Assembly: GCA_002792535.1 (NCBI GenBank)
Contig: PFOM01000009.1
Span: 1 to 54,784 of the forward strand
Direction: 5' to 3'
DNA: 54,784 bases
Source: Candidatus Peregrinibacteria bacterium CG_4_10_14_0_2_um_filter_38_24
Lineage (GTDB): Bacteria > Patescibacteriota > Gracilibacteria > UBA1369 > LOWO2-01-FULL-3
This document shows, in pieces, positions 8,248-17,140 of this stretch. Every line of letters begins with the position of its first letter. The first letter of the stretch is position 1. The position numbers and the translations under genes are program-made. The notes under the pieces are model-generated. The model did not search any database. It was given only the letters and a program-made list of their open reading frames with translations, and was not told where the DNA came from.

Positions 8248-9873
8248 ATGTCATTCTTCTCAAAAAAAATTATAGGATTAGACTTCCATGACTACTACGC
8301 TCAAGTGGTGGAAATGGAAGCATCGGGGGATGGAAATTCATTATTGGCTTTTAATAGAGTAGTAATCCCACCTCAAGTAATCAGAGACGGAGAAATTGTT
8401 AATCAAGAAGAATTAAAAAATATAATTACTACGCTTCTTGAAACAGCAAATCCAAAAGCAATAAAAGTAAAAAACGTGATTTGCAGTTTTCCCGAAAGAA
8501 AAGTTTTTACACATATTTTTAAATTTCCGGTAGAACTAAACCCAAAAGAAATTGAAAAAGCACTACCGTTTGAAGCTGAAAATGTAATCCCTTTTCTTGT
8601 TAAAGACATTTATTGGGATTTTAGAATTTTGCACAAGGATCCGCCAAAAACACCGCATGCTTCACAGTATGTTTTATTCGCAAGTGTCCAAAAACAAGTG
8701 GCAGATAGCTACGTAAAATTACTCACTTCAGTTGGACTAAATCCTTATGCTTTCACAATACATGCGGAATGCGTGGAAAATGCACTTAAAAGTCAGATTG
8801 AAAGAATGCCTTCATCGTTGGTAATAGACATAGGATATCTTGCAACGACATATTCAGTATTCAATAAATCGGAACTCAAAAATGTCTTCACATCTATGGA
8901 AAGTGGAAAAGGCCTTGTGAAAGAATTGGCTGAACAATCACAATTGCAGGAATTTGAAATCATTAATCAAAAAGAAAAAAATAATTTTGATCCGTCATTC
9001 ACTCCTCAAATAGAAAAATTTGAAAATAAAATTTTTGAAGAAACAAAAGTAATAATTAAAGATATTGACGTTAAAACGATATTCCTTACAGGAGAATTTT
9101 TAAACCTTTCAGGTTTTTATGATAACGCCAAAAAAGTGTTCCCTGATAAAGAAATTTTGCCGGGTGATCCACGTTTGGGAATAAAAGTGGACTCAGATAA
9201 ATTTACCCCATTGGACAAAAACAAAGGCGCATTCCCGTATTCAGTCTACTTCTCGACAGCCATGGGATTGGCGGTAAAAGGGCTAAACGCAAAGGACACA
9301 GGCATCAACTTATTGCCCGACTATCTCAAAGCTTCTTTCGCTTCCAAAAAATTATCACTATTGTTGGTTTTAACATCAATATCTTTAGCAATAGTTTCTT
9401 TAGTTCTAAGTACACTTGTCATTTTGAAACATCAGGAATTTTCTTTTCAAAGAGTCGATTCGGAAGGGGAAAAAAGCTCTCTACAGCAATTAATTTACGG
9501 AACAAGATATCAAGAAATCAAAAGAGCAATAACGGATTTTAATGCAGAAGTGACAGCATTAACTACGATTCAAAGTTCTTTATTTTCACTACCTGAATTA
9601 TTAAAAAACATAGTCAGTTCAATCCCAAAAGGAGCCACAATATCTTCTCTTGGATTCAACAACCAGGATTTGACCGTGAATATCAGTGGAATCGCAAACA
9701 CAAGAGAAACCCTATTGAATACAAGAAAAAAACTGGAAGAGGCTCCGTATGTAGAAAAAGTCATTGCGCCTCTATCGAATTTTGACGAAAAAGAAAACAT
9801 CTCATTCATATTAAAACTAGAATTAAAATTTAACGAATTAAAGCCTTATGCTTGGAATGGAATCCCAAAATAG
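8248..9873 (+). CDS. pilM: PilM-PilN fusion protein of the type IV pilus
   Basis: 541 residues joining two proteins that are usually separate. Residues 1 to about 355 are PilM, an actin-like cytoplasmic ATP-binding protein (IIGLDFHDYYAQVVE, PFEAENVIPF, VIDIGYLATTYSVF are the phosphate-binding and adenosine-type regions). A membrane helix follows at about 372-392 and then a PilN periplasmic domain ending in NISGIANTRETLLNTRKKLE, the ferredoxin-like PilN fold. In normal systems PilM binds the short cytoplasmic tail of PilN; here the link is covalent. It lies between minor pilins and the PilO-like gene, overlapping the latter by 26 bases. Confidence 0.85.
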   Translation: MSFFSKKIIGLDFHDYYAQVVEMEASGDGNSLLAFNRVVIPPQVIRDGEIVNQEELKNIITTLLETANPKAIKVKNVICSFPERKVFTHIFKFPVELNPKEIEKALPFEAENVIPFLVKDIYWDFRILHKDPPKTPHASQYVLFASVQKQVADSYVKLLTSVGLNPYAFTIHAECVENALKSQIERMPSSLVIDIGYLATTYSVFNKSELKNVFTSMESGKGLVKELAEQSQLQEFEIINQKEKNNFDPSFTPQIEKFENKIFEETKVIIKDIDVKTIFLTGEFLNLSGFYDNAKKVFPDKEILPGDPRLGIKVDSDKFTPLDKNKGAFPYSVYFSTAMGLAVKGLNAKDTGINLLPDYLKASFASKKLSLLLVLTSISLAIVSLVLSTLVILKHQEFSFQRVDSEGEKSSLQQLIYGTRYQEIKRAITDFNAEVTALTTIQSSLFSLPELLKNIVSSIPKGATISSLGFNNQDLTVNISGIANTRETLLNTRKKLEEAPYVEKVIAPLSNFDEKENISFILKLELKFNELKPYAWNGIPK

Positions 9874-10546
9874 GATAGACGATCCGAGAGAATCGGAAGA
9901 TTACGGAGATGCCACCACTCAGCCGGTAAAAATATCATCACCGGAGGACAACTCTCACGACGAAGGCACCGGAACTTTGGCGAAAAGAATCATACATATA
10001 TGTTTGATATTTGTAATCCTTGGTTTCTTTGGTACGTCCATCATCGGGATGTCTTCGTTAAGTATAAAAACTGACATAAGCGAGAATAAATCTTTTATTA
10101 AAGTCGCGGAAGAAATGCGTCCAAACTTTGAAGATAGCTTATTACTTTACACAGGAAATACTCAAAAAGTTATAGACTTTTTATTGAAATTACGACCTCA
10201 AACGGAAGAGGAATTTATCACATTTATCACCACATTGGAACGTCTCGGAAAAGAACTTTCTCTAAATCTGGATATCAGGACTATTGACGAGAAAGATCAG
10301 CAACCCGACACGAAAAAATCAACAGATGAAGGCGTCACTTATAATATTAATTTTTACGGAAGTCTAAAAGATATGCAATCTTTCATAACTGAACTTGATA
10401 AAATTCCTTATTACATAAAAATTTCAAACATAAAATATCAAAATCTATCACTTAAAGATGGGGCGCAAGACAAGAAATTAGATGGACTTACAAATATCTC
10501 GATAGAACTTCAATTATTCACAAAAAAAAGAAATGCAAATCAATGA
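9848..10546 (+). CDS. pilO: PilO-like type IV pilus assembly protein
   Basis: 232 residues: an acidic soluble N-terminus of about 50, one membrane helix (about 52-72, HICLIFVILGFFGTSIIGM), and a periplasmic part with KVIDFLLKLRP and a C-terminal ferredoxin-like pattern (YNINFYGSLKDMQSFITELDKIP) typical of PilO. PilO pairs with PilN to align the machine. The order after a PilM-PilN gene supports the call. The longer acidic N-terminus is unusual for PilO and could be a species-specific extension; the start at 9848 gives a 26-base overlap with the previous gene, with an internal Met a few codons later as an alternative. Confidence 0.7.
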   Translation: MLGMESQNRIDDPRESEDYGDATTQPVKISSPEDNSHDEGTGTLAKRIIHICLIFVILGFFGTSIIGMSSLSIKTDISENKSFIKVAEEMRPNFEDSLLLYTGNTQKVIDFLLKLRPQTEEEFITFITTLERLGKELSLNLDIRTIDEKDQQPDTKKSTDEGVTYNINFYGSLKDMQSFITELDKIPYYIKISNIKYQNLSLKDGAQDKKLDGLTNISIELQLFTKKRNANQ

Positions 10547-10769
10547 ATATAAAAAATACAGTCTTTTAATATCAGTTGCTGTATGCGGAATATTGACGAT
10601 AGCCTCCGTTGCATTTTTTCTGTTTTTATATGTGTCATGGGGAAACACGGATGACAAAATAACTCCGGAAGTTATAGAGATTAGGTTGCCCGTAATGAAC
10701 TGGTCGCAATATTCAATCTTGTCAAAAAAGTACGAGAATGGTATCCTAAAGAACGATATTAAAAAATAA
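10533..10769 (+). CDS. Small single-pass membrane protein in the pilus operon
   Basis: 78 residues with one membrane helix near 10-32 (SLLISVAVCGILTIASVAFF) and a short external tail. I do not recognise a family. It overlaps the PilO-like gene by 14 bases and is followed 13 bases later by the major pilin, so it belongs to the pilus operon. A PilP-like or pilin-chaperone role would be guesswork; no lipobox is present, which argues against a normal PilP. Confidence 0.6.
   Translation: MQINEYKKYSLLISVAVCGILTIASVAFFLFLYVSWGNTDDKITPEVIEIRLPVMNWSQYSILSKKYENGILKNDIKK
10719..10747 (+). promoter_or_regulatory. Candidate internal promoter for the major pilin
   Basis: TTGTCA (10719-10724), 17-base spacer, TATCCT (10742-10747), inside the small membrane gene and 35 bases before the pilin ATG. 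An extra promoter would give the high pilin output needed. Confidence 0.35.
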
Positions 10770-10782
10770 CCTATCTTTTCCT

Positions 10783-11232
10783 ATGAAAAAGATCCTCAAC
10801 AGGAAGGGCTTCACGTTAGTTGAAGTGCTCCTAGTAGTTGTCATCATTGCGATTTTGGCAGCTATCGTCATCATTGCCATTAATCCGGCAAGACAAATCG
10901 CTCAAGCGAACAACACTCAGAGAAGTTCAGATGTCCAAGCTGTTATAAATGCTGTTCATCAGTCGGCAATTGATAATCGTGGAACACTTCCAACTGAAAT
11001 CACTGTTACAGCTACAGTTATTGGTAGTGCTGTAGGACAGATTGATATTTGTACAATATTAGTCCCTACCTACATGGCGGCAATGCCATTTGATCCTACG
11101 TCAACAGGTGCGGGATACACGGATTGCACAAATTACAACACAGGATATACAATCCTAAAAACTGCTGAAGGAAGAGTAACAGTCTCTGCTCCATCAGCCG
11201 AACTTTCAAAGACAATCAGCGTTACACGATAG
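10783..11232 (+). CDS. pilA: Type IV major pilin (prepilin)
   Basis: 149 residues with a textbook prepilin start: short basic leader MKKILNRKG, cleavage after Gly9, then FTLVEVLLVVVIIAILAA with Phe+1 and Glu+5. Helix one continues through NPARQIAQANNTQRSSDVQAV, the amphipathic segment conserved in CPR and Gram-positive pilins. The globular domain has two Cys (ICTIL and TDCTNY) that may form a disulphide. It ends the pilus operon, just before a strong terminator; the only other candidates are longer and less typical, so this is the likely structural subunit. Confidence 0.92.
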   Translation: MKKILNRKGFTLVEVLLVVVIIAILAAIVIIAINPARQIAQANNTQRSSDVQAVINAVHQSAIDNRGTLPTEITVTATVIGSAVGQIDICTILVPTYMAAMPFDPTSTGAGYTDCTNYNTGYTILKTAEGRVTVSAPSAELSKTISVTR

Positions 11233-11253
11233 TTTTTTTCTCAAGACAAAATC

Positions 11254-11282
11254 AAAAAGCCCTTTATCTAAAGGGCTTTTTT
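11254..11282 (+). terminator. Terminator closing the pilus operon
   Basis: AAAAAGCCCTTTA (11254-11266) and TAAAGGGCTTTTT (from 11269) form a perfect stem with a two-base formal loop, followed by T residues. It lies 22 bases after the pilin stop and can act on both strands. Confidence 0.9.
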
Positions 11283-11344
11283 AGTGCAATTTTCTCGTTG
11301 ACCTTATGAAGTTTTCAGGCATCCCGATCACTTGTTATCTATAT

Positions 11345-11777
11345 ATGAACAATTTTTTAGAAAAATTTGTAATCCCGCTTGTTATAGCTTCCACCCCTGC
11401 TTGTGTCGATCAATATCCAGCGGGAGATCAGGAAGTACCGATTGGGGCTTTATAGCTTTACATTATCGACAGATTTTTTTGATTTTTATCATTTCGAAAA
11501 TGGTGACGGATGTATAAAATGCGGAAAACCAAATCTTAAAGTCCGTAATCCATCCGACTGTGCTATGGAAACAAATTCTGCCTCTACATGCTTAGACTCT
11601 AAAAGTGAAGGAACAGCAAAATGTTTATTGTCAGATGATGATCAAAAGTATCAGATTGTCGAACAAAGATCTCCTCTCGACGAAGGATCTTCTCAGCCTG
11701 ATATTGATGCATTATTTCTCATGCTTCAATCCACAATGCAACTTCAAGGTTACGATTTATTACCATTTGAAAATTGA
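11345..11777 (+). pseudogene. Frameshifted exported Cys-containing protein
   Basis: A start at 11345 gives MNNFLEKFVIPLVIASTPAC, a short leader with a weak lipobox-like TPAC, but the frame stops at 11453-11455. The plus-one frame is open through the same spot and runs to 11777, encoding YSFTLSTDFFDFYHFENGDG and a Cys-bearing region (CIKCGKP, CAMETN, STCLDS, KCLLS). Joined, they give one exported protein of about 140 residues. The switch falls at TTGGGGCTTTAT, where a one-base change would restore the frame. The ORF track lists only the downstream part with an artificial start at 11403. Natural decay and a base-calling error are both possible. Confidence 0.6.
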
Positions 11778-11806
11778 CAAATTTTCTGATGGTGATAATT
11801 TATAAT
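11774..11806 (+). promoter_or_regulatory. Candidate promoter region before the small acidic gene
   Basis: TTGACA at 11774-11779 overlaps the preceding TGA stop; a TATAAT is at 11801-11806, but the spacing is 21 bases, too long for a standard pair. AATTTA at 17-base spacing is weak. The TATAAT may work with a poor -35. Confidence 0.35.
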
Positions 11807-11829
11807 CCAAACTTTTAATCCAAAAAACT

Positions 11830-12027
11830 ATGGCAGAAGTACCAGGAGAAGGAGAAGTTCAGGTCGAAAAAGCAGACCTAGATCCCTCAGCTACAACAGC
11901 AGAAACGGCAGTTGCAGAAGGCGTTGCAGGTAAAATTGAGGCAGTAAGGCCAATCGAAGGAGAAGCGCTTGCCACCGCAGTAGCAAGCATCAGTGACAGA
12001 CTGGATCCGGGAGCACAGCTCTGTTAA
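11830..12027 (+). CDS. Small acidic protein of unknown function
   Basis: 65 residues, rich in Ala, Glu and Val, with no Cys until the last residue and no membrane segment (for example EVQVEKADLD and TAETAVAEGVAGK). I recognise no family. It lies nine bases before the aspartokinase start and is preceded by promoter-like sequence, so it is probably expressed with that gene. Composition is coherent and low in rare residues, which supports translation, but it could be a short leader gene. Confidence 0.5.
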   Translation: MAEVPGEGEVQVEKADLDPSATTAETAVAEGVAGKIEAVRPIEGEALATAVASISDRLDPGAQLC

Positions 12028-12036
12028 CACTCCACA

Positions 12037-13599
12037 ATGCAACCAACGACTGTAAACAAAATTGGGGGTGCCAACATGTCACAGCTAGATGTAGTAAAAC
12101 AGCTCGTCGACACACTTGAGGCGCGAAAAGAAAACATGGTTCTTGTTGTATCCGCATTCGAAGGAGTCACAGATACACTAACCAAAGCGATGAATCGCCT
12201 AAGTGGCACGGATTATTCTGAAGCCGACATAGACGAGGCTTTTTCAGTAACCAAGGCAAAACACGATGAAATCATAGCAAAATTTTTTCCGGGAGAACGC
12301 GCAGATGCAGTCATTGCAAAATATGAAGCTGATTTTTGTGCTTTAAGGCAATCACTAATGACACACAAACAAGTATCAAACGTATTGATGCCAAAATCAG
12401 GGTCTTTCAAAATCCGCGATCAAGTTATAGGATTTGGAGAACATATAGCTGCAGCATTTTTGCAGATTTACCTTGAACAGGAGGAAAAAGAAGCTAGACA
12501 TTTCGAAAACGTAACAGCTGACGAAGAGATTTTAGATCAAGGTCCTATCACAGGAGCTAGGCTTCACGAAGCCAAAAAGAAGGGGATAACAAAAGCATTA
12601 AGAGAAGAGACCAGAGAAAATGTAATAAGAATTTTAGGAGGACACGTGGGAGAAACACCAAAAGGATTGATCCCACACCAAAGTCGTGGGTACAGCGATA
12701 TTATGGCTGTAGATACAGCACTTGCATTAAAGGATATGGGCGGAGATTTGACGGCAACAAGATTCTGGAAAGATGTTGATGGATATTTTACAGCAAATCC
12801 GAAAGATCTTATTTTAAAAAATGATCAAAATAAACCAATACTTCATCGTGATATTTCAAACGACGAAGCTCTTGAAAATGCCTCTGCTGGAAGCGGCCTT
12901 ATAAACGTAGGTGCGCTTGCCCTTGCGGCAAAGCATGGACTCGATCTACACATCAGAAACATAAAAAAATTAGATCCAGAGTTTGGGACAAACGTAACAA
13001 CGGGAGAAATAGTCACAAATAAATTATTTAAAACAATAGTAAGCAATCCACGTATAGACGCAATAACCGTCAAACTTTCACAAATGGCCGATCAAGATGG
13101 ATTCGCGGCGGCAATAGCGACGGCATTTGCAGAACAAGAACTATCAATCGATCAAATTGGAACAGATGGAACAAGTATGACATTCACTACAGTACTGCCA
13201 AAAGATGAAGCTGATCAAGAAGCATGCAGAGAAAAAATTAGAAAAATAAAGGGTGATTTAGGGATGATTGATATCAATGGAGAAAGATATAGAGTTGAAG
13301 GATTTCAATGGGCAGAAGGAAAAGCCACAGTCTCCGTAATTGGAAGTGAACTGTTAAAAAATCCCGGAGTTTTGGGATCAATATATTCTACTTTAACGGC
13401 TTCAGATATAGAAATTCACTTGGTCTCACACTCAATAATGAAGAGAAGATTCTCTTTCCTTATCGATCCTAACAAATGTCAGGAAGCTGTACGATTGATT
13501 CATTCCGTATATGTAGACAATGACAAAATGGTGATTGCAGAAGTGGATACAAAGAGGGCCGAACAAGAGGCCGGAATGAGGGGCACATTTCTAAGGTAA
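12037..13599 (+). CDS. lysC: Aspartate kinase (aspartokinase)
   Basis: 520 residues. It phosphorylates L-aspartate with ATP in the first step towards lysine, threonine and methionine. The amino-acid-kinase domain (1 to about 330) shows VNKIGGANM near the start (matching KFGGxSV), VVSAFEGVTDTL, QSRGYSDIMAVDTALAL and WKDVDGYFTANPK, all family motifs. The C-terminal part has two ACT-type regulatory domains (FAEQELSIDQIGTDGTS and VIGSELLKNPGVLGSIYSTL ... DIEIHLVSHS), consistent with feedback control. No other genes of the aspartate pathway are in the window. The enzyme is at the upper end of the family's length; long inserts sit in the kinase domain (about 60-140). Confidence 0.9.
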   Translation: MQPTTVNKIGGANMSQLDVVKQLVDTLEARKENMVLVVSAFEGVTDTLTKAMNRLSGTDYSEADIDEAFSVTKAKHDEIIAKFFPGERADAVIAKYEADFCALRQSLMTHKQVSNVLMPKSGSFKIRDQVIGFGEHIAAAFLQIYLEQEEKEARHFENVTADEEILDQGPITGARLHEAKKKGITKALREETRENVIRILGGHVGETPKGLIPHQSRGYSDIMAVDTALALKDMGGDLTATRFWKDVDGYFTANPKDLILKNDQNKPILHRDISNDEALENASAGSGLINVGALALAAKHGLDLHIRNIKKLDPEFGTNVTTGEIVTNKLFKTIVSNPRIDAITVKLSQMADQDGFAAAIATAFAEQELSIDQIGTDGTSMTFTTVLPKDEADQEACREKIRKIKGDLGMIDINGERYRVEGFQWAEGKATVSVIGSELLKNPGVLGSIYSTLTASDIEIHLVSHSIMKRRFSFLIDPNKCQEAVRLIHSVYVDNDKMVIAEVDTKRAEQEAGMRGTFLR

Positions 13600-13664
13600 A
13601 CTTAAAACCTTGTCCTTTATTACCATATGTAATACGATAAACCCACAGTTTATATTTTTTAGAA

Positions 13665-14912
13665 ATGATAAATCCAGCAACTTTTATTCAGGACTTCAGA
13701 GAGTTGTACGCAAAATCCCCACAATGCGGTTCATGGACACGTGGCAGTGAAAATTGTGAATATGGAGATATTTTGACAATGTCTAAAAACTGTTACATGT
13801 GCTTCAACACAGGAAACAGCAGGAATGCTTATTACTGCGAAGACGGGCGCATTTTAAACGACTCAGTAGATTGTACTTTTTGCGAAAATTGCGAGCTTTG
13901 CTACGAGTGCACGGATTGCAATAATTGTTATAACTCAAATTTTTGTCAGGACTGCAACAACGGAAATGATATTAGCTTTTGCTACGACGTAAAAAGATGC
14001 AAAAATTGTATAGGATGCGTAGGCTTAAGGGACAAACAATACTGCATTTTCAACGAACAATACACAAAAGAAAAATACGAAGAATTTTTGAAAAATTTCA
14101 ATTTTAGCGATGAAAAAGTTCTCAAAATTACTGCGGAAAAAGTTGAAGAACTGAAAAGAAAAATTCCTAGGATGTTTACACATCAAATTGACACACAAAA
14201 CTGCACAGGGGATTACATCTATCACAGCAAAAACAGCTTTCAGTGTTTTGAGACAAGATATACCGAGGATAGCGGATATATCGTACAAGCAAACCTCGAT
14301 AAAGGCACAAACGACAGTTACGACTGCGGTCCTGTACCAACGGCGCTGGATTTATGTTACGACGCGGCATACGTGGATTATCTTTTTAATTGCGAACATA
14401 TTTATTGGGGAAGTCAGCTAAAAGATTGTGAATATTGCGTAAACTGTATCGAAGGAGGAAATCTTTTTGGATGCAATTATTTACACCATAAATCAGGAAA
14501 ATTTTACATTTTAAACCAAGAGGTGGATGAAGATTTTTACAAAAAAACTACAGAAGAAATAAAAAAAATACTTTTAGAAAATGGAATTTATACAATTCAT
14601 GACCTTATTCATAAAGATCTTACGAAAGCCAAAAACAACGTGGACAACAAGGATCAAAAAAGAAAATGTTTGATTTGCGAAGATGATTTTGAACTGACAC
14701 CACAAGAAATAAAATTTTATGAAGAAAGGAAAATAGTATATCCGGTTTATTGTTTTCCATGCCGAATGAAACAAAGATCAGTTTTAAGGAACGAACGAAA
14801 AATGTACAAAAGAAAATGCGATTCATGTAAAAATACATTGATAACCACTTATCCTGAAGACACGAAATATGTCGTTTATTGTTTAAATTGTTGGTGGAAA
14901 CACATAGGCTAA
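13665..14912 (+). CDS. Cys-rich protein with C-terminal probable zinc-ribbon modules
   Basis: 415 residues. Residues about 20-130 are dense in Cys with repeated CxxC and CxxCxxC spacing (CENCELCYECTDCNNC), and a similar but sparser patch recurs at about 225-275 (CGPVP, CEYCVNC, FGCNY). The C-terminal ~85 residues hold two pairs of CxxC (CLICEDDF ... CFPCRMKQ and CDSCKN ... CLNCWW), the probable zinc-ribbon/zf-trcl type. The following gene is little more than this C-terminal module, so the two are related. No catalytic motif is visible. Likely a cytoplasmic metal-binding or nucleic-acid-binding protein; proteins of this look are frequent in CPR genomes, but I know of no experimental function. 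Confidence 0.7.
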   Translation: MINPATFIQDFRELYAKSPQCGSWTRGSENCEYGDILTMSKNCYMCFNTGNSRNAYYCEDGRILNDSVDCTFCENCELCYECTDCNNCYNSNFCQDCNNGNDISFCYDVKRCKNCIGCVGLRDKQYCIFNEQYTKEKYEEFLKNFNFSDEKVLKITAEKVEELKRKIPRMFTHQIDTQNCTGDYIYHSKNSFQCFETRYTEDSGYIVQANLDKGTNDSYDCGPVPTALDLCYDAAYVDYLFNCEHIYWGSQLKDCEYCVNCIEGGNLFGCNYLHHKSGKFYILNQEVDEDFYKKTTEEIKKILLENGIYTIHDLIHKDLTKAKNNVDNKDQKRKCLICEDDFELTPQEIKFYEERKIVYPVYCFPCRMKQRSVLRNERKMYKRKCDSCKNTLITTYPEDTKYVVYCLNCWWKHIG

Positions 14913-14921
14913 CCTTTAAAA

Positions 14922-15209
14922 ATGTCAGAAAAAAATCAAAAATTAGAATGTGAAAAATGTAAAAAAGAATTTCTCGTAATAGAACAGGAAAGTAATTTTT
15001 ACAAAAGAAAAGGCCTTCCTCTGCCATCGATTTGCTCAGAGTGTAGGCGAGAAAGAAGGAACAACCTAAGAAATAAAAAACAACTTTTCGAAAGAACTTG
15101 CGACAAGTGCGGCACAAACCTAAAAAGCACTTACAAAAAAAACAGCAAATTCACAGTTTACTGCGAAAAATGCTACTTCGATTATATGGGTGGAAGCGAA
15201 ACTCTATAA
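14922..15209 (+). CDS. Double zinc-ribbon protein (zf-trcl-like)
   Basis: 95 residues with two CxxC...CxxC units: CEKCKKEF with CSECRRER, and CDKCGTN with CEKCYF. It aligns end to end with the last ~85 residues of the upstream protein, including EQESNFYKRKGLPLPSIC against the PQEIKFYEERKIVYPVYC stretch, so one probably arose by duplication. It follows nine bases after that gene and is likely cotranscribed. The basic middle (RRERRNNLRNKK) suggests RNA or DNA contact. Confidence 0.75.
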   Translation: MSEKNQKLECEKCKKEFLVIEQESNFYKRKGLPLPSICSECRRERRNNLRNKKQLFERTCDKCGTNLKSTYKKNSKFTVYCEKCYFDYMGGSETL

Positions 15210-15213
15210 CATT

Positions 15214-17013
15214 TTACCCTCTTTTCCCTTTCTTTCTGTCATTCTCCGTCAAAAGCTTCTTTCTTAGACGAATGCTCTTTGGAGTGATTTCGGCATATTC
15301 ACCTTCTTTTACGTATTCGATAGCTTTCTCCAAAGTCATTTCAAGTGGAGGAATAAGAGATATTGCATCGTCAGAACCTGATGCACGAATATTTGTAAGA
15401 TTTTTATTCTTAATAGCATTTACAACGATATCAGTACCTTGATTATGTTCACCGATAATCATGCCTTCGTAAATCTCAGTAGTAGGAGTTATAAATAGTG
15501 GACCTCTCTCTTGAAGTTTCCATAGAGAATAAGCCATAGTTTTACCTGTCTCGCCGGAAATCATTGATCCAACACCGCGTTTATCGATCGCTCCTTTATA
15601 AGGCGCAAAACGGTCAAAAGAATGATAAAGCGTTCCTTCTCCACGTGTCATAACCATATATTGTGAACGGAAGCCAAGAAGACCACGTGTAGGAATTTCA
15701 AATTCCAGAGAAGTATTTCCATTCTCGGATTTTACACTCTTAAGTTCACCTTTTCTCTTAGATAAGGCCTCAATCACTTTCCCACTCATATCATCAGGTA
15801 CATTCAAAACAGCGTATTCAATAGGTTCACATTTTTCACCGTTTATTTCCTGCATAATGACCTCAGGTTGCGAGATTTGCAGCTCGAATCCTTCACGTCT
15901 CATCGTCTCAATCAAAACGGCAATGTGCATTTCTCCACGCCCGTAAACTTTTATAGAATCAGAGTTCGGTACATTTTCGATTTTTAATCCGACATTCGTC
16001 TCAAGCTCTTTCTCAAGCCTTTCGCGAATATGACGACCTGTGACATACTTTCCTTCTTTCCCGGCAAAAGGGGAGTCATTTACTACGAATTCAATAGCAA
16101 TAGCCGGCGGATCGATCCTTATTGCAGGTAAAGCCTCAGCATTTTCATCAGTAGTAATAGTTTCTCCAACACTAATATCAGGAATTCCGGCAATCGCAAC
16201 GATGTCTCCGGATACAATTTCCTGTGTTTCAATTTTTTTAAGTCCTTTAAATGTGAAAACTTTTGTGAGTTTCCCTTTTCTTTTCTTCCCATCATAACCG
16301 ATAACGGTAACATTTGTTCCCTCTGCTGCTTTTCCATCAGTCACTTTTCCAATAGCCAAACGACCTATGAAGTTATCATAAGCAAGCGTTGCAGGCTGCA
16401 TTCGGAAAGGCTTTTCAAGATATGTATCAACTGGTTTTACATTTTCAAGAATAAAATCAAAAAGCGGAACAATATCTTTTTTCTCGTCTGTAAGTTGTTT
16501 GATCGCAATCCCTTCTCTAGCAATAGTGTAGATATAAGGGAAATCAAGCTGTTCATCTGTTGCACCCAAAGAAGAGAAAAGATCAAAAGTAAGATCAACT
16601 ACAGCGTCAGGACGAGCCATAGGCTTGTCTATTTTATTTATAACAACAAGAACTTTTAGTCCAAGCTCAAGTGATTTCTTAAGTACAAATTTAGTTTGTG
16701 GCATAGGGCCTTCATAGGCATCCACAAGCAGAAGAGTCGCATCCACTGTTCGTAGCATACGTTCAACCTCTGATCCGAAATCCGCATGCCCTGGAGTATC
16801 AACGATATTGATCTTAGTGCCTTTATAAAAAATCGCCGCATTTTTCGCATAAATCGTGATTCCTCTCTCCTTTTCCTGATCATAAGAATCCATCACGCAT
16901 CTATCAACATGCTGGTAATCTTCAAAAGCCCCACCGGCCTTCAGCAGAGCATCCACAAGTGTGGTTTTTCCATGATCTACGTGCGCTATGATGGCAATAT
17001 TTCGAATATCCAT
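15214..17013 (-). CDS. typA: Ribosome-associated GTPase TypA/BipA
   Basis: 599 residues, normal for the family. A translational GTPase that binds the 70S ribosome and helps large-subunit assembly and stress growth. G-domain motifs: AHVDHGKTT (G1), RGITIYAKN (switch I), DTPGHADFG (G3), NKIDKP (G4). Domain II, the EF-G III/V-like domains and the TypA-specific C-terminal domain ([20 protein letters not shown]) follow in order. A promoter with TTGTAC-N16-TAGAAT lies just upstream. It is convergent with the zinc-ribbon pair, with a four-base gap. Confidence 0.97.
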   Translation of the reverse strand: MDIRNIAIIAHVDHGKTTLVDALLKAGGAFEDYQHVDRCVMDSYDQEKERGITIYAKNAAIFYKGTKINIVDTPGHADFGSEVERMLRTVDATLLLVDAYEGPMPQTKFVLKKSLELGLKVLVVINKIDKPMARPDAVVDLTFDLFSSLGATDEQLDFPYIYTIAREGIAIKQLTDEKKDIVPLFDFILENVKPVDTYLEKPFRMQPATLAYDNFIGRLAIGKVTDGKAAEGTNVTVIGYDGKKRKGKLTKVFTFKGLKKIETQEIVSGDIVAIAGIPDISVGETITTDENAEALPAIRIDPPAIAIEFVVNDSPFAGKEGKYVTGRHIRERLEKELETNVGLKIENVPNSDSIKVYGRGEMHIAVLIETMRREGFELQISQPEVIMQEINGEKCEPIEYAVLNVPDDMSGKVIEALSKRKGELKSVKSENGNTSLEFEIPTRGLLGFRSQYMVMTRGEGTLYHSFDRFAPYKGAIDKRGVGSMISGETGKTMAYSLWKLQERGPLFITPTTEIYEGMIIGEHNQGTDIVVNAIKNKNLTNIRASGSDDAISLIPPLEMTLEKAIEYVKEGEYAEITPKSIRLRKKLLTENDRKKGKRG

Positions 17014-17033
17014 GTTTTTTGTAAAGCCAAACC

Positions 17034-17061
17034 ATTCTACATGGAAATTGCCTTAGTACAA
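17034..17061 (-). promoter_or_regulatory. Candidate promoter of typA
   Basis: On the minus strand: TTGTAC (17061-17056), 16 bases, TAGAAT (17039-17034). The leader before the ATG is about 15 bases and holds no Shine-Dalgarno sequence. Confidence 0.5.
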
Positions 17062-17077
17062 GGGAAAATAAAAATTA

Positions 17078-17106
17078 TTGACATGTAGATTTAGAGAAGA
17101 TATTAT
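17078..17106 (+). promoter_or_regulatory. Strong candidate promoter of the TrpR/YerC-like gene
   Basis: TTGACA (17078-17083), exactly 17 bases, TATTAT (17101-17106): near-consensus. It is followed directly by an inverted repeat at 17110-17125. Confidence 0.7.
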
Positions 17107-17109
17107 GTC

Positions 17110-17125
17110 AACGTATTAACACGTT
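17110..17125 (+). promoter_or_regulatory. Inverted repeat operator candidate
   Basis: AACGT, six bases (ATTAAC), ACGTT: a perfect 5-bp inverted repeat at the expected transcription start of the regulator gene, in the right place for autorepression by the helix-turn-helix protein encoded next. Confidence 0.4.
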
Positions 17126-17140
17126 AAAACGCAAAAGCGC

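Noticed and set aside
13850-14020. CRISPR-like or tandem DNA repeats in the Cys-rich gene
   Set aside because: The repetition is at protein level (CxxC spacing); no regularly spaced identical DNA repeats are present there or elsewhere.
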